Source of the DNA: Brachionus manjavacas
Lineage: Eukaryota > Rotifera > Eurotatoria > Ploima > Brachionidae
Length of the DNA: 64,000 nt
Assembly: GCA_019054805.1 (NCBI GenBank)
Contig: JAHQIY010000008.1
Span: forward strand, 3,705,501-3,769,500
Direction of reading: 5' to 3'
The position numbers and the translations under genes are program-made. The notes under the pieces were generated by a model. It saw only the letters and a program-made list of their open reading frames with translations, searched no databases and was not told the DNA's origin. Of this stretch, positions 23,916-36,379 are shown piece after piece; the first letter of the stretch is position 1, and each line of letters opens with the position of its first letter.

Positions 23916-24772
<857 letters not shown>

Positions 24773-26804
24773 TTTAGATGAAATTTTTTTAGCTTTGCAA
24801 ATTTTTTATTTTTTGATGAAAATGCGTTCAGTTCAATATTTTTATAATTTAAATGTATTATTATAATTTGAATGCACAATTTATAATTAAATGACGAAAA
24901 AATAAAATAAAGCAAACGTTTAGAGCTCTTCGGATAAAAAATTCAAAAGCTTTAATAATTTTCTTTTTTGAACTTATATCTGTAAAATAGACCATTTTAA
25001 ATAACTTTGATAAATTTTAAAATTTTTTGAAAACTAAATTCTTAAATTCTTGACTTGCTAAATTTAATATCAAAATGGCCAAGTTATTCATTTATTTTAA
25101 ATTAAAAAATTAACAATAGTAAAGTTATAGACAATAAAAAGAGAAAAATAATTTAGTTTAGATTTTGATTAATTAAATTTATTTTAAAGAAAGATTTAAT
25201 TTTTTATTGACAGTTATAATAATCGAAATAACTAAACTAATGGAAAAAAAATGCCATAAAAATTTCTAGATCTTTAACAGGCATTTCAGAATTATTCATT
25301 AAAATAAGATTTTGGGTTAAATTTTCAAAACATGAAAACTTGAATAAAATTTTAAATTAATTAAATTCATCTTGCAAATGGTCAATTGCTGACTTAATAT
25401 AACTTAGAAACTAATCAGAAAAGATGCAAATAACTTGCCATTGACTTCATAATGAGGTCTCTTAGAGTCCACCCTGCTATAAACAGAATTCCTCAGTTAA
25501 GTAAGGGTAAATTTTGCAACAGTATTCCTAGAAGAAACCCAAAAATTACTTTTCAAAAATTTCCTGTTAAATAATTTTACATGTGTTATAAACCATTTAA
25601 TTACAACTTTATTACTCCATATCTGGTAAATTTGCAAGCCATTTTTTATGGAAAAAAAAGTAAAATTGGACAAACTCAAATAACTTTTGAAGTAAAAAAA
25701 AATATGATCAATATTATAAGAACCAAAATTTCTAGAAGCATCAAAACGATTGCTTCTAATATCAAATATTTGCAACAGTTTTAATTTTTATTTTTTTTGT
25801 TTTTATTTTTCACTTTTTGCAATAAAATTTTTTAGTATTTTGATAAATTGAATTCTTTCGTTCTAATCGAATAAAGTTATTTTTCATTTAATTTTTTTAA
25901 TTACTATTTTCAATTTTTTAACAAACAATGGTTGACACAAATATGGTTAGAATGGAATTTTTTTTTTAGGTAAAAAAGGATTTTAGACTTTTAATAATTT
26001 CTACTTTTTGACTTGGCTTTTAATTTTAAACCATAATTAAAAACAGGCTGACAATATATACTATACAGTCTTATTACGACTTTAGGTTATAGACCAAATG
26101 CTCAGCAAGCGACCCTAATCCAAAGAGTATAGAGCTTTTAGTACTTTTTTGAATTTTTCATCTCAATAATTTTCTTAAAAAACATGATCGCCAATTGATA
26201 AACCAAGGCAAATCAAACCGTAAACTTCAATTCCATTTAATTAAAAATCTCATTAATTCCCCAATTTTGAAATTTAATAATCGATTCAGTCTGATTAAAT
26301 TAAATATTATTTTTCATAGTCTCCAAAGTTTTATGATTAAACTTTGTTTGACTCAATAAAACAATGTCATCAAAAAAACCAACTATGGATGATTTAGTAC
26401 TACCAATTCTATAATCAATATTTATACTTGTAAAACCTAGTAGTATGCCGTCAATAAATTGTTAAATAAATGTGTAGATGGTGTAATGTCATTATATTAA
26501 TGAAAAGAGAATCCTCTAAAACTTTTCATGAATCATTTTTTCAAAAGATTTGTATAAAATTTGGTTAAATTCGCTCAAAAAGAATATTTTATTTTTTAAT
26601 TATCAACATTTTGAACATTCTTTCTTTTTTCCCTTATTTAAACAGTTCTAGTAATTTTACTGAAGAGTAAACAGTAAGCCAAATTAAATAATAATTGAGA
26701 TTTGTCGAAAGTTTACTTAAAAATGAAGAATAAACATACTTTAATTTTTAAATTAATCTTTATTTAAAAAATTTGATTTTAATTTAATTGTGACTAGACT
26801 ATGT
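24773..26804. other. intergenic between ATP8A and SMAD; LINE relic, no MH1 exon seen
   Basis: I looked here for the missing SMAD MH1 domain (cysteine/histidine zinc site, CVNPYHY-type block) on the minus strand and found none. A decayed LINE lies at about 26.03-26.49 kb. The rest is low-complexity A/T sequence. Confidence 0.5.
26030..26490 (-). mobile_element. decayed LINE reverse-transcriptase fragment
   Basis: Minus-strand frames read STKSSIVGFFDDIVLLSQT (a degenerate Y-x-D-D catalytic box, here F-D-D) and later KKVLKALYSL...RLYSIYCQP, as in the RT thumb of non-LTR retrotransposons. Stops and frameshifts throughout. Clade not determined. Confidence 0.5.
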
Positions 26805-29800
26805 TTAAAAAAATCTCCTTCCAATAAAATGTGTTTGCGGTACTGATCCATTCTCTTCCTGAGAAAACGCGAAACCGCCTTTTAAATACTTAAGTGATAA
26901 TAATGAAAATAGTAGAAAAATTACGATAAATTTGGCTATTTTTAGGATTTATTTTAGGTATTTTCAATTTATTCAACAATATTGACTTAGTTCTTGAAAA
27001 GCTTGATCTTGAAAGCAAATCTCTAAAACTGAATTTTGTTTCATTATATCTAGAAGAACAATAGAGAAACAAATGTCAAAAAAATATTTTAGTAAGCTTA
27101 CTCTTTTTCTTGTATTTCTTGTAAAAGTGTCTTGAAAAATGTTCTCTTAATTCTTAATTAAAAATTTTAAATATTTGCAAAAAAAATGATTTTTTTAAAT
27201 ACATTTTATAAACAATATCAGGAATTAAAGTAGCAATTGGAACTAACAACATGCCAAGCCAAAATAAAGCTCCTTTGAAAACATATTGATCCTAAAATGT
27301 TCGAAAAATAATAATGTGTACAAATAATTCATTAAAAATTTACCATTCCGACCATTTCTGGGGCGATATCAAATGTTGGCCAAAGATGACTGTAAGCCGC
27401 CAGAAATACAAACCAAAATACAATCGAGCCCCAAATGGACAAATGGGTAATCTTTGAAATTTAAGAGCTTTAGTTTTAAAAATTTTTTTTCTAAATCTAC
27501 TATTGTCCAGGAGTCCGTTTCCAAGCCAGCTTTTAGACAAACAGTAATTACACAAAACTATTTAAAAATTTTATATAAAATAATAAAATATAAATTTTAT
27601 CTGATAAAAATTACTGTGTAAACATAATTTCCCATAAAAATATAATCTCCTGTTTTTCCATCTGGAAAAGCTATCTCTGTTTTAATACAAAATTAAAATT
27701 TTTATTCAAAAGTTAATTGAGCTAAAATATGATAAAATAGCTGATTTTTTTTTCAATTATATGCAATTTTTTTACCATTAAAGAGAAGTCCGAAAGATAG
27801 AAAATAAATAACAAATGAATGGAAAACTGAATTTAAAAAATAAGACCAAAAACCCTTTTGAAAAAATTAAATTAATATTTTAAATTTTTTGCTAAAAAAA
27901 TCTGACTTTCATATCAAAACCAGCATTGTAAACGGTTAATTTATAAAGCTCAGGAAAGTCAAGCATTGTTTTCGCTCTAGTTGGCATGTCAAATAAGCCC
28001 AATACCAAAGGAGGAGCAACAGTAAACAACTTTTTCACAGTATTATTAAAAAAAAGATCAAATTCACAAATCTTACCACATTATACAAACTTATAATCCA
28101 TCTTTCGAATAAAATCTGACCCGAAAAAGCATTAAAAAAAGCAAACCATAGCTCAATCAAATAAAGGCAAATATTTTTATAGAAAGAATAAAGAATGACT
28201 TTGCTAACTCGATTGTAATTCCAACTTCCATGAACAAGTAAAAGTCTGGATAAAAATCTGAACTAAAAAAATTTAAAATAAAAAAAAATTTAAATAATTT
28301 TTTTATTATTTGCAAAGCTAATAGAATGAGAATAATTAATGAAAATTAAAAAAAAATTTGAACTAAAGGATATCAGGCACTGATTGTAAAAAGTTCAAGA
28401 AAATTCCTTTCAAAGAATCATCTAAAAATGTTTAACAATCGAAGAAGAACTAAAATTATAAATAAAGATTAGGTCTTTTTTTTTTTGAAAAACCTTCAAA
28501 TCTCTAATTACATCATTTTATACAAAACCATAGAAAGAATCTAGAGATTCGTATTTAATAGATGAGAATACTTTAAACCTGTAAGAAAAAATTAGAAAAA
28601 TTAAAATTCTCTTTTTATAAAGATGTTATTGATATTATTGAGGAAACAAAATGAATCAAAAAAATTATTCTATTAACATTGCTTTTAAAAAAAAATTACT
28701 TGTCCTATTGCATAATCAGATGCTGATAAAGCTTGAGTTCCTTCTCGACCATACACACCAACACCTACATGAGCAGCTTGGATCATACTTACGTCATTTG
28801 CACCATCTCCAATCGCTAAGGTTACTTTTTTTGTCTTGTGTTTTATCAATTCGACCATTTGAGCTTTGTTTTTAGGCGTAGCTCGGCAACAAATAACTAC
28901 TGAAGACGAAATGGCAAGTTTTAAGAATTTTTCTTTTAAACTTTTGCTCAATAGGTATTGTATCATGCTCCCTTCAATGATCAAACCATATTTTTGAACG
29001 CCATCTACTGAATCTAGCATTGTTGTCCAATCTTCCAAAATTTCTTCTAGTTTCTTTTATACAGTTTATTTAAAAATTTTAATTTGGAAATTAAAAAATT
29101 TAACTAACTTCTCTTTCGTTTAAGTAAACAAGAGTAATTTCATCACTAAGAAGCCGACAACTGAATCCAATATTAACCGCTGTTTCTAATTTATCACCGG
29201 TCAGAACCCATATTTTGATATCAGCGTTTTTTAATTTAACTAATGTTTCAGGAACTCCCTAAGTTAAAAAAAATTTGAATTAAATTTTTAAAATATTTCA
29301 AAATATTTTTTATTTACATCCTGAAGTTTGTCTTCGATAGCTGTAGCGCCTAGCAAGAAAAGATCTTTTTCAATTAATTCTGCAGCATCTTGAATTTTTT
29401 GACCTCTATCTTGAATACTTGTAGCTGCTTCCATAAATTTTTCATTCCATTTCTAGAAATTTTTTCATTAGTATTTTTATTAAAAATTTGGACTTTTTCA
29501 CAAGCGGCATTGTGAATTTTGGTACAAAAAACAAATGCAAAAAATAAAAAATGCCAAAGCTCAGGTTCTGAAGGAGCAAAACATGTCCTGTAAATTGTAG
29601 CAACCTTTGTACCACCAATATACTGATTCTGCAAAATCTGCACTACATCTGCAAAATTCAGAATTTTGTGAATTTTAGTACTAAAACAGAAACAAAATAT
29701 AAATTACACCAGAGATTTGATTTGGACAAACGAAAAAGTATTCTGTATATTAGAGAATTTAAATTCAGCGCAAAGACAGCTTAAGAAGATGCAACTATTC

Positions 29801-32800
29801 TGCAGAGTAATTTAAGCATACTTAAATGTGTTTGGATTTTTTAGAAATTTTTGCAGGGGTTATTTGGGTGATCCAATTAATTGAACATGCTTAAAAAAAT
29901 TTAATTTCTTCATTTGATGAAATTTTTAGCTTACTTTTTGTTTTTATTTTATGAATATACAAAAATACAAAAAATGAGGTCTTTGATCATCGATATGACT
30001 TCAATTAAAGACACTTTTTTCTTCGCTGAATAGATTTTTTTTAATTAATAAAAAAAATTTTTTCAAGACACATTTAGAACATAACAAAAGTTTAAAATTC
30101 TATACTTTTGGGTTGCTTAGTGTGAATTTAAATTTGGTTTAAATGCTTTGCAATATTTTGAATCTGGGATTATGCATTAAGTGGTGGTACAGAGGATGTA
30201 CCAGATGCTACAATATACAGAATACTTTTTCGTTTGTCCAAATCAAATCTCTGGTGTAATTTATATTTTGTTTCTGTTTTAGTACTAAAATTCACAAAAA
30301 ACAAATTCAAAAAATAAAAAATTGGTACAAAAAACAAATTCAAAAAATAAAAATTTTAAAAATTTGGTCCTGAATCCTCAGTGAATTTTGTGAAAGACAA
30401 TTTAAATAACAGGAAAAAATAAGTTGAAACTTTGACATATAATTCCAATGTTCAATTTATAAGTATTGTACAAATCAAGTGGGTTTAAGTCATTAAAGAA
30501 TTTGAAAATCGTATTTGTCTTCAGATTTGTATTCTCTGATTCTTTAGGGTTTTGAAAATTTAGAAAATATCAAAAATCCTTATATAAAATATTTTTTTAA
30601 TTAACAATTAATAAATTCATAAAATAGAACACAATTCATTCAATTAAATGTTAAAAACTGATCCTTTTGACCAAAAATCTCTTTTGGACCCTCTCTATAT
30701 AATAGTGATATTAGGAATATTATAAGTTGAAGGATACGAAGTTAAAAATCAAGTTAATTCTTAATCAAAGATACAAACTGCTATTTGGGCATTCGGTTAG
30801 TAGCCTATTTATTACCTCATAAGTATCAGGATCGATTTCTTTGTAGGCCAAAATTAATGTTCTCAGACCTTCTTTTGCAAATTCTTCCAAATGAGCCATA
30901 GTAGCTGTTTTATATGCTTGACCATCCTCAGAAACACGAGGTAATATTACATTGTCCTTTTAAAAACTTTAAATTTTCAATCAAAAATGAAGAATTAAAG
31001 TTTGCCAAACTTTTAAAAAAAGCAAAGAATTTTTTTTACTAAAAATTTTCTTCTTTGAAAGATTAATAATTTTTTTAATTGGAATTTATAAAAACAAAAT
31101 GAGTAAAATAAGTGTTTTGCCTTGATTAAAGTGGCAAATTTTACTTCTATATCAAAATTAAAAAAAAAAATTTACGGCTCCTTTGCAATAAAGTTTTATT
31201 TTATTGTCTTTTGGATCTCGTATTATCACAGTCATTCGTTTCCTCACACTAGAAAAATATCAAAAATTTAAAATTTAAAGAAATCAAAAGTACCTATTAA
31301 ATTCAATAACATTTAAAATCTCAAACTCTCTTTCGTTTGTTAACTAAATTAAAATAAAATTTAAAATCAACAAAATATTTTTTTTTTATTACAAATTTGA
31401 CTTTTATTCGGTCTTGTAGACGAGTGTGAAATACTATGCCCATATTTTTCGCTTCAATGACGAATGCATTCTCGTCTAAATGGAAAAAATTTTTTAAAGG
31501 AAAATTTTGATTTTTCAAAACCTGGAGATGAAGCTTGATAAATTATTTCGTTAGTTTCCGACTTAATCTCAGGTATGACAGTGTGACACGAGACTAACAA
31601 AGTTAAGAATTCATTTATTACATGTTTGGTCGGCTTAAAAAATTTGTTACTTTTTAAAAAGATAATAAAAATAGTTTTTTACATTATTGATTAGATTTTT
31701 CATTATTTCTGATGAGTCGAACCCGCTGTGTTCCATCGAACCATACAAAAGACCTGCTATTGAGCATCTCTTCAATTGCATCTGATTTTTAGTCAAAGTT
31801 CCAGTCTTATCACTAAACACATATTTAACATTTCCTAATTCTTCATTTAAATTAGATGTTCTAGCAACAGAGCTGAAATCGTTCTCATTATCGAACATTT
31901 CCTCGTCCCAGCCGATAAAAAAAGCCTGACAAAATCGCACAAACTCAAGGGTCACTGGTAAACTGATTGGTATCAAATTATTGTAGAGCAGAAGAAATGT
32001 CATAAAATTAAATGCAAAATTATCCGATTCAAAATCTAAAAAATTTAATTGAAAAAAGAAAATTTTCAAAATTTTCAAGTTTTCCAAACCTTTTTCTCCA
32101 AATCCAATGTACCAATGTTTATTACCTTTTTCACTAGTCCACAAGCTGCTTACAATAGTGCTAACAAGACTTAACACTATAAGAATAATAAACAAAAAAA
32201 GTATCTTTTAAAGAAAATTAAAATTTAATAAATTTTAAATTCATGAATAGACAATACTTGATCGTTGGTCATTTTTTCTATTTGGGATCTTTTTAATGGC
32301 GGAGAATTGGAATTTTTCATTAATTTGGTCTCGTGCCCAGTAAACAACACCACTCCATAGATCCATCGCGTATTCCGTAATTGTGAACCTCGAAGAAGAA
32401 TTTGATCAGGGTTAATAGGAACTGGACGATCGTTTGCTTGGGTTAAATTACCACTGAATTCGTACAAATTTTGATTAGGAAGTTCGTATTCAATCTCTGC
32501 TACAAATTTTTTAAAATCTTCTTTTGTTTTCATTTCCGAAGTTTGTTTCAGACTCTAATAAAAGCATTTTTATTCTAAATTAAGTTGATTTTCTTAAATG
32601 GTACTTGACGAATCTTAAGGTTTGTTTCTCCATCCAAGTTTGAAGTTTGAATAAAGCAAATCGAATTTGGCTCACTAAAAAAAATTAAAAAATAAATTCT
32701 TTTTTTTAATTTTATTATACCTTGATGACAAAAATAACAAATCAGCAGGGAACAATTCTTCGGATTTTACCATAACTATGTCGCCAACTTTGACATCTCT

Positions 32801-33491
32801 CCATCTTTTTTCCTCCCAAATTGCATTGTTTACTAAAACTAATAATTAAATATTTAAAAAAAAAGATTATTTTAAACGGTTGCAAGATAATTTACCATTT
32901 GTTTTTTTGTTATTGGTCTGGTGGTCTGATTTTGTTCGTTTCTAGGAAAAAATTAATTTTTTAATTAGTACAAAAAAATTAGAGAATCTGTATTGATTAG
33001 AAATTAAGTTACAATATCTTCAATTATTTCTTTTATAGCTGAAATGGCGAGAATCATCATTAATGGAACTAAAGTTGTGTACCTTCCTTTTGCATTTTAG
33101 ATTTTAGATTAATTTATTTTTATTTTTTTTAATTGTACCTGTAGGTGATACTGAGGGAACTTGCTGGAATTAAAAATAAATAAAAGCTTTACAAAAAAAA
33201 TTCTCATCATACTTGCACTAAGGACATTAATAGAAAAAATATGTTTGAGTATTTACAAAATTGTTCAAAAATAAATTTTGGGAAGAATGAAAATAAATTG
33301 TATTTGCTGGTACTATAATTTTGAAAATGTTAGAATAAATTTAAATAATACTTTTTGCTTTTTAGTTTATTTCACCTGATTGCATTGCTGCAAAATTTCA
33401 CTTTACTGGTTGGATTTTTGTTCAAGGTTATTATTCTCTTTGGTTCATGGTTGTTTTGTTTACGCTTAAAAAAACTTGATATCTTAGACAT
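26805..33491 (-). CDS. ATP8A: phospholipid-transporting P4-ATPase (flippase), ATP8A class
   Basis: Twenty-eight exons, all with GT-AG introns and matching phases, give about 1121 aa (human ATP8A1 1164). ATP8A enzymes with a CDC50 partner flip phosphatidylserine to the cytosolic leaflet. Exon starts on the minus strand: 33491, 33312, 33163, 33086, 32941, 32838, 32674, 32554, 32204, 32035, 31633, 31475, 31343, 31248, 30956, 29452, 29258, 29053, 28262, 28029, 27854, 27676, 27557, 27451, 27291, 27152, 27049, 26878. Motifs in order: [14 protein letters not shown] (actuator DGET), PIS before the phosphorylation site, DKTGTLT (catalytic Asp), KGA (nucleotide binding), [19 protein letters not shown], then the C-terminal membrane helices ([11 protein letters not shown]) and [10 protein letters not shown] near the end. 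Intron 15 (29453-30815) holds a TIR element. The start at 33569 upstream is possible; 33491 is preferred for its basic N-terminus. Confidence 0.95.
29664..30299. mobile_element. non-autonomous TIR element inside an ATP8A intron
   Basis: An 88-bp inverted repeat, perfect as far as I can align it, has arms 29664-29751 and 30212-30299. Each arm starts TTTTGTGAATTTTAGTACTA and ends TATTCTGTATATT. The 460-bp interior has no coding. Just outside the arms, a further imperfect pair (GTGAATTTTGGTACAAAAAAC near 29511 and a direct counterpart near 30323) suggests a nested or composite insertion. ATP8A exons 15 and 16 flank it and remain intact. Confidence 0.75.
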
Positions 33492-33933
33492 TTTTAAGAA
33501 GTCTTTGACTAATTCAATCTTGAAATGAAAATTAGTAAAAAATAAAATTTTTAAAACCGCATGATTCAAGATAATTTTTTTTGATATTCATTTGAATTAA
33601 GAACGTTTTTGCTATTTGTTTTTGATAACAGTGATTGAAATTAATTTCGAAATAAAAATTTTAAGTGTAAAGATTTTTTTAGTAACTATACTATTTATTC
33701 ATAATACTTTTTTAAGTTATCAGTTGCTAAGAATAAAACATTTCTAGCATCAATTTTGGATGAACTGAGTCAACCAGGAAAAGCTATAAATTTTGTTACG
33801 GCTAAAGATTGTGAATTCTTATAAATTGTCATTATAATTATTTTTTTTAAATTTCCGATACAAAATAAAAAAACACAATTTTTGTTATTAAGGTTTAAAA
33901 TTGTTCTGCAAAACAAAACTAAACAATTTTTTT

Positions 33934-34027
33934 ATCATCTACTACGAAAGTCTGCAAAAATGTAAAACGTATAATTTTGAATAATGTGCTGTTTTACAGA
34001 ATTTAGCAGATTTTGTCAGTAGATGAT
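33934..34027. repeat. foldback repeat, ~37-bp arms
   Basis: ATCATCTACTACGAAAGTCT at the left pairs with the reverse complement ATCATCTACTGACAAAATCT at the right, both continuing to a GTAAAAC, around a spacer of about 20 bp. Likely a miniature hairpin transposon. Confidence 0.6.
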
Positions 34028-35040
34028 ATAAATCATTTGCACTACAAGTTTTAGACCATTCGGACAAAAATTAGGTATTTTTATTTCATTTTGTATTGGA
34101 AATGTATGGGAAATTCACACATACCAAAAATGAAATGGGAACAGTTTCCAAATGGTAAGCGAGTAAGGTTGTTTTCCAGTCGGGACATTCGTTTTTTTAA
34201 CCAATTTAAAACCGGATCTTGAAATTTCCAACTAAAGGAAAGAATTTTTTTCCTGTAACTAAATAAAAATCAAAAATATTTTTTTAGATAAATTTAGGTA
34301 TTCCTGTATCCTGCCAACCTGTTTTTTGATTGCTATACAAAAAGTATACGAGAATACTTATTTATGTATACTTTCCGTAAAAATAGTTTAATTTTTTTAA
34401 ATATGTATTCGAGAATACATTAGGATACTTATTTTTGGAAAAATTTTTAAACTCTATTGAAGAATATACTTTTAGATTTAATAAATAAAAAATAGGTTTT
34501 ATTCTCGTTATTTTGCCATTTCAAACCAATTTGATGAACATTGAAATTTTATTTTTTCAAAAAATAAATACAAAATTAAAATTCTTTAAAATTCTTTTGA
34601 CAAAAATACATTAGATTTTCCAAAATAAAGAATTCTATATTTCATTTTATTTTGGCAGCTGGGCCTGAAAGTTTACAAATTCATAAAGTTGATTGTCTTA
34701 AATCGCTAATAACTTACGACTGAAAATACCTGTTATATTGCTAAAACATAAAGCTTCAATTTTATACTTTTATTTTGATCATTGTGATTAATCATAGTAA
34801 AATTTAAACTAATAGTCAATATTTTGAAAAAATGTCTCATTTAAACAAAAGTTTATTTTGGATGTCTTCCCGTAACTTGTTATTTCAAGGTTAATCACCA
34901 TCTAGTGTCTATGTCTCAATAGGCTTATTAACACTTCATTTATTTATATTAATTATGTTTAATGTTTATTTTAAAAATAAATTTTTAATTATAAAATTTG
35001 AATAAAGTAATTGATTATATAATCATTTGAAAAAAGTTAA

Positions 35041-35199
35041 CTACAAGGTATTGATCACAAAACAATTTATTTGATTTGAATAAGAATATTCGAAGCCTTT
35101 TTCTGCATTTTTCGATTTGGTCATTTGTTCAATTAGATTCTTGCTCATTAAAGCTGTTAACGCTTCCATTGCAATCAATTGACTTCTAAATTTCGCTAA
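35041..35199 (-). CDS. unassigned exon-like open frame
   Basis: After a CTAAG acceptor at 35201-35200 the frame runs 52 codons to TAG at 35041: LAKFRSQLIAMEALTALMSK, then NLIEQMTKSKNAEKG and a short tail. Composition is clearly more coding-like than the flanks. No family recognised; upstream exons were not found. It could be the last exon of a small gene or the C-terminus of a dead transposon protein. Confidence 0.3.
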   Translation of the reverse strand, partial: LAKFRSQLIAMEALTALMSKNLIEQMTKSKNAEKGFEYSYSNQINCFVINTL

Positions 35200-36379
35200 C
35201 TTAGATGGATTTTATTAAATTTTTTTCAAGTTTTGCTGTTCTTCGTGTTTTTAATCTGCTAAATTTTAACCCAGACATTTGGAGATTTGAATGATGTTCA
35301 TGTCAAGCTTTTTTCAAACATATCATGTGCGATTGTGTGGCTGCAGCTAGAAATTCAACTTTATCGATCCTTAATGAAGAAGAGAAGTAACTAATTGTGA
35401 AAAAAAGAATAAATGTAGGCAGAAATGTCAGAAAAGCTTTGGAAAGACTGTCTACAGAGAAAATTAAACATTCAGCATTAAAAATATTTAAAACCCCCTG
35501 AGGAAGATTTGTTCAAAAGGTGCCTTAATCTTAAAGTGTTATTGACTATTTTATTTTTTAATAAAATAAAAAAGGACGGTTGTTTTAGTTAACACGACAT
35601 CAAAAAACCAAGGAAAAGAAGTATACTCTCTTTTTTTCCTTAATATTTCCATTTATACTTTCCAAGCCATTACAAGTTGATGGAATTGCACCAAATCACC
35701 CACTTGTATTTAAAATTTTTAAGTAAAAAATATATTTTTTACAATACAAATAATTAAGTTAAGGATTGATAGAATTTTTAAAAATTCAAAAATTCTAAAG
35801 TAAAATAAATATTTTCTATGATAAATCAAATATAATCAGGATTTTTCTAAAAAAGAAACGAATAAAACAGACGGATACTAAATATTTGAGATATTTACTG
35901 TTGATTTTTTTTTCGAATAAAAAGTAAAACTAATTTTTTACTTATTTGAATTAATGCTTTTAATTTGATTATTTTAATAAATTAATTATTTTTTAAAATT
36001 TCCTTTTAATATCCATTTTATATTATTGAAAAAAAAATTATATTCTTTGAGGAAATTATTTATTATTTATGATTTGTAAATAAAAAATTTATTAATTAAT
36101 AAGAAATCTATTAAAATTGTAGCTTCTAAAACAATTGTTTTAGAAGATAAGAGCATTAAAATCCAGTGATTGATTTTTGTAAAATTTGATTTTTTTTAAG
36201 TCATCATTTTAGTATTTAAGGAGATCATTAAATAAGGCTAATTATTATTTTTTTACTAATATTTCTGAAACATTAAACAAAAATCCTAAAAAAAAACAAA
36301 ATTGCTAAAATATGATTCAACACGAAATTACTTATAGTGTATAAAATTATGAAATGAATACAAAAATTCTTATTTTAAA

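Larger units (their letters stand above)
33492..36379. other. gene-poor stretch upstream of ATP8A
   Basis: It contains a 95-bp foldback (33934-34027), a short exon-like minus-strand frame (35041-35199) and short imperfect repeats of a TATACGAGAATAC-type motif near 34.34-34.44 kb. The remainder is A/T-rich without supported genes. Confidence 0.5.

Noticed and set aside
24773..26804. Search for a SMAD MH1 exon
   Set aside because: No block with the MH1 zinc ligands or the conserved C-x-N-P-Y-H-Y pattern was found on the minus strand.
28510..28580. Possible ATP8A exon after an acceptor at about 28580
   Set aside because: The frame gives no flippase similarity, while the exon starting at 28262 continues the protein exactly ([20 protein letters not shown]).
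29374..29643. 89-codon minus-strand frame over an ATP8A exon
   Set aside because: The correct ATP8A frame of exon 16 (29452-29318) is different and matches the family; this frame is a shadow running into the TIR element.
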